Source: Polymyxa betae (taxonomy: Eukaryota > Endomyxa > Phytomyxea > Plasmodiophorida > Plasmodiophoridae). Taken from it: DNA of 64,000 bases. The DNA lies in the NCBI GenBank assembly GCA_003693705.1, contig RBZT01000743.1, positions 1-64,000 of the forward strand, given 5' to 3'. This document shows, piece by piece, positions 61,336 to 64,000 of the stretch. The first letter of the stretch is position 1. Each line of letters starts with the position of its first letter. The notes beneath the pieces were generated by a model, which worked only from the letters and a program-made list of their open reading frames with translations, was not told the DNA's origin and made no database searches. The position numbers and the translations under genes are program-made.

Positions 61336-64000
61336 TCACGACTTCCGGCGCTTTATTCTCGGTTTTGTGGCCGAGTTACTAGGACCCAATTCAACACGGC
61401 CCTGGTAGGCCGCTTGTTCGCGGTCCAGGACGGCCTCAAGCGCGTCTAGGTCGCGAAGCCATATGGCCGAAGGCGTGTCGCTGCGCAGGCCGTCAAATCG
61501 TTCCTGAGTGCAGTCCAGATCGGCTCGCAGACTGCGAACACGTTCGTCTGTGAGAGCCCAGAGCGGCATTGATAGAAGATAGTCGTACGACCCATTATAT
61601 AGACGATATCCATGACGGTCCAGTTCATCAATCAGTTCGGCGCGGGTTCGATTACGGACCGGTAGCTGGTCACTGATGACAGCGTCGACGAAACGGACGC
61701 GATTGCGGATCAGATCGAGCTCATGGGCGGCCTTCTGCTCCAGATGTTGTTTACGACGCCGGTAGAAATCAAGACGCAGATCGTAGAACTCGTCGATGAT
61801 GTCGGCGACGTTGGTGTAGCGATGAAGAGCACCGGAAAGATCGAACAGAACCATGTTGGTGATTGGAATAGAGGCGGTCAGGCGAAGAGCGTGCGTTAGA
61901 CGATCATCATTCAATTGCAGCAATGCAGGACCGAGTTTCAATACAAATCGGACACGATCATCTGTATGATGGGCCGTGTATGAGACAACACGACCAGATC
62001 CTACCAGACCGTCTAGGAACTGCTTGTACGATTCTGTAGTACGACCTGCCGGCAACTCCGTGATCTCGACTGTATCTGGACAGATCATAGTATAACAGCC
62101 GATACATTGATACTTGGTTACATTCCCATTCTAATACGGAATATTAGAATCAATGCAACAAACAGAATCAATGAATGCAATATCCGGAAAGCAGTGAAGC
62201 ATTGATGTTGGAACAATGAGAGACACATCAACAAACAGAACAAGAAAACGAATTCGCGTACGGCATCAGTAGCATGCGGGACGATCTGACCCTGGAATCC
62301 GCGATACGACGGAACCAGCGATGGGGGGTCGTGCCGACCCTCGATCCGGTCACGGAGCAGCTGAATGATCTGGCGCGGGTCGTGATTCGGGATGTTGGAC
62401 GACCACCCGGTCCCGATCCCCTGAGACCCTGATCAATGCCGTGTTGATTCTGTTCCGGGAGTTGGCGATTGCCACCAAACCATCACGTACCATTAACAAT
62501 GGCCAAAGGAATGATGGGAACGAACCAGTGCGGCTCAATGCGCATATCATCATCATAGGCGTAGCTCAGCAGAGCGTCATCACTGGCAGGGAACAGGGCA
62601 CTGACAAGAGTTTAGGGTTTTAGGGTTTCGGCGTCACAGCACTGACCGGGCCGATGCTGCCAGGCACGTGTAGATGTATCGGGCAGAGGCCGCATCCTTG
62701 CCGCCCCCATGCCGCGTCCCGAACTGCCCGTTCGGGGCCAGTACGTTGATATTGTTGCTGCCAACATAGTCCTGGGCCAGTCCGACGATCGATTGGCACA
62801 GGGCCACCTCGCCGTGATGGTACGCTGTATGTTCTATGTGGATCCGTTAGTGACGAGTGCGAGCCAGTGGCCAGTATGACCTTACCGGCAACATAACCTG
62901 CCAGCTGTGCGACCTTGATCTCATCTACGAGATTACGTTTGAAACACGCATACAAGATCTTACGTTGTCCAGGTTTAAGTCCATCAGCTAAAGCTGGAAT
63001 AGATCTAATATTATCGGCCATTGAATATAATACCAATTCTTTGTTGATGAAATCCGATAATGTTATACGACCTGGTGAACAACAAATTAACACACAGAGA
63101 AGTGCCCAAAACCAATCGAGTGAACTCAATACGAAATCGTTACATGATTACTCAACCGTCTGGAGTAAAATGTGTGACAAATACATGAACATATGAAGAA
63201 TATGTTGTTACCTTTAGAATAATCTATATATGTATGAGGTTCAAGTTTATGTAACCAGTCCTTTCTATCATTTGACCGTGTAGAATTGAAACATAAATCG
63301 ATGAGATCATCATCAATCTCAGACGAGCCAAATTCAAATTCAACCCGATGTCTGGGAAGATCACTAAAATATTGCTTGGCCTCCGCACTCGTACTGGTCC
63401 CTACGTAGTACAACCCCATACGGAATCAATCGCTGAATAACGTCATCCTGGTTTCGATCAACTGACCGAGTCCTTTGTAGTATTTAGCACGCCAATCTGG
63501 ATGTTGTTCTCGCCAGGCGTGGAACTCAGGTAGCGTGAAGAACTGCGCCGTGCTGGTCCCGCGCCGGGCACAGACAATGGGTGTCACGAACTGTGTCAGA
63601 AACCCAGGAATGCGTAATAGTTCGGGCCAGAAATGGTGCAGGATGTTGATGAAGAGACCCTGGAAAAGTAAACCCTAAAACCCTAGCAGGACGATCCCAG
63701 GACCCACGGACCTTGATATGGGACCCATCATGATCCTGATCAGCCATCAGCATAACCGACCCGTAACGCAGGTCGGCCACGGAGTCGTACCGCCTCCCGG
63801 TCTGCAGTCCCAAGATCCGCTTGATGGCCAGGAATTCCTGCACAGTCATGAATTGGGCGCGTCCAGTCTAACGGGCAGTCGTGCTGGACCTGATTTTCAA
63901 GGAGCTGTGCTGGTGTGGCCTCCCGGACATTGAGAATCTTTCCACGTAACGGATACACCCCGAATGTATCACGTCCAAGTACAGATAGCCCGCTAACAGC
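61336..64000 (-). CDS. TOP2: DNA topoisomerase II, 5' truncated by window edge
   Basis: The ATPase domain lies beyond the right edge. What is visible begins in the TOPRIM region: [45 protein letters not shown] with the metal-binding Asp residues, and [18 protein letters not shown]. The breakage–reunion domain follows: [69 protein letters not shown] with the catalytic Tyr codon at 62676–62678, and [20 protein letters not shown]. The last exon gives [55 protein letters not shown] and [15 protein letters not shown]. The protein ends shortly after, with KPRIKRRKS as a possible nuclear signal, so the usual long C-terminal regulatory tail is almost absent. Introns at 62601–62646 and 63660–63711 contain telomere-like repeats. 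Confidence 0.93.
62611..62628. repeat. telomere-like TTTAGGG/TTTTAGGG units inside a TOP2 intron
   Basis: The sequence TTTAGGGTTTTAGGGTTT lies within the 46-nt intron 62601–62646. On the gene's sense strand it reads as CCCTAAAACCCTAAA. Confidence 0.8.
63669..63686. repeat. telomere-like repeat in a second TOP2 intron, opposite orientation
   Basis: The sequence TAAACCCTAAAACCCTAG lies within the 52-nt intron 63660–63711. On the gene's sense strand it reads as CTAGGGTTTTAGGGTTTA, the reverse of the orientation in the other intron. Confidence 0.8.

Overview
The window is nuclear DNA of an intron-rich microbial eukaryote. Nearly every gene is cut by GT–AG introns, mostly 25–60 nt and as short as 22 nt, and gene models below were made by joining exons in phase by eye. 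Genes lie on both strands, often 60–300 bp apart. Conserved genes are clearly eukaryotic: PRMT5, GCN5 with bromodomain, COQ5, EMC8/9, ARP5, ATG14, NDUFS7, mitochondrial DnaJ, DNA topoisomerase II. The very short introns, compact layout and TTTAGGG/TTTTAGGG telomere-like motifs would suit a rhizarian such as a plasmodiophorid, or another protist. This placement is a weak inference. No bacterial operons, CRISPR arrays, rRNA, or convincing tRNA were seen.

Layout. 1–5.2 kb: 3' part of a LACTB2-like metallo-hydrolase, an uncertain ORF and a Sen1/senataxin-type helicase. 5.4–10 kb: BTB protein (−), EMC8/9, COQ5 and a small KEN-box protein (−). 10.6–16.5 kb: GCN5, PRMT5 and an unknown protein. 16.7–22 kb: pyruvate carboxylase (−). 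22.2–28 kb: two unknown small genes, a SLC35A-like nucleotide-sugar transporter and an ER DnaJ/thioredoxin protein, all (−). 28.2–34.3 kb: two unknown genes, a saccharopine-dehydrogenase-like oxidoreductase and a second SLC35A-like transporter, all (+). 34.9–36.05 kb: an AT-rich island with nested inverted repeats around two overlapping small frames, one RING-like. 36.1–45.7 kb: a small ORF, a type I membrane protein (−), P5C synthase (−), ATG14-like (+), NIT2 (−) and NDUFS7 (+). 46.4–52 kb: an unknown gene (−), an acidic secretory protein, mitochondrial DnaJ and a second type I membrane protein. 52.7–59.8 kb: ARP5 and a large FHA–RING–helical protein. 61.3–64 kb: topoisomerase II (−), whose 5' end lies beyond the window.

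The genes are not organised as one pathway. Themes are chromatin and transcription (GCN5, PRMT5, ARP5, Sen1, TOP2, FHA–RING), mitochondrial metabolism (COQ5, NDUFS7, pyruvate carboxylase, mitochondrial DnaJ), amino-acid metabolism (P5CS, NIT2) and the secretory or autophagic system (EMC8/9, the transporters, the ER DnaJ protein, ATG14). The most unusual pieces are the inverted-repeat island, the FHA–RING–solenoid architecture, telomere-like motifs inside topoisomerase II introns, and the inverted pair of transporter paralogues.
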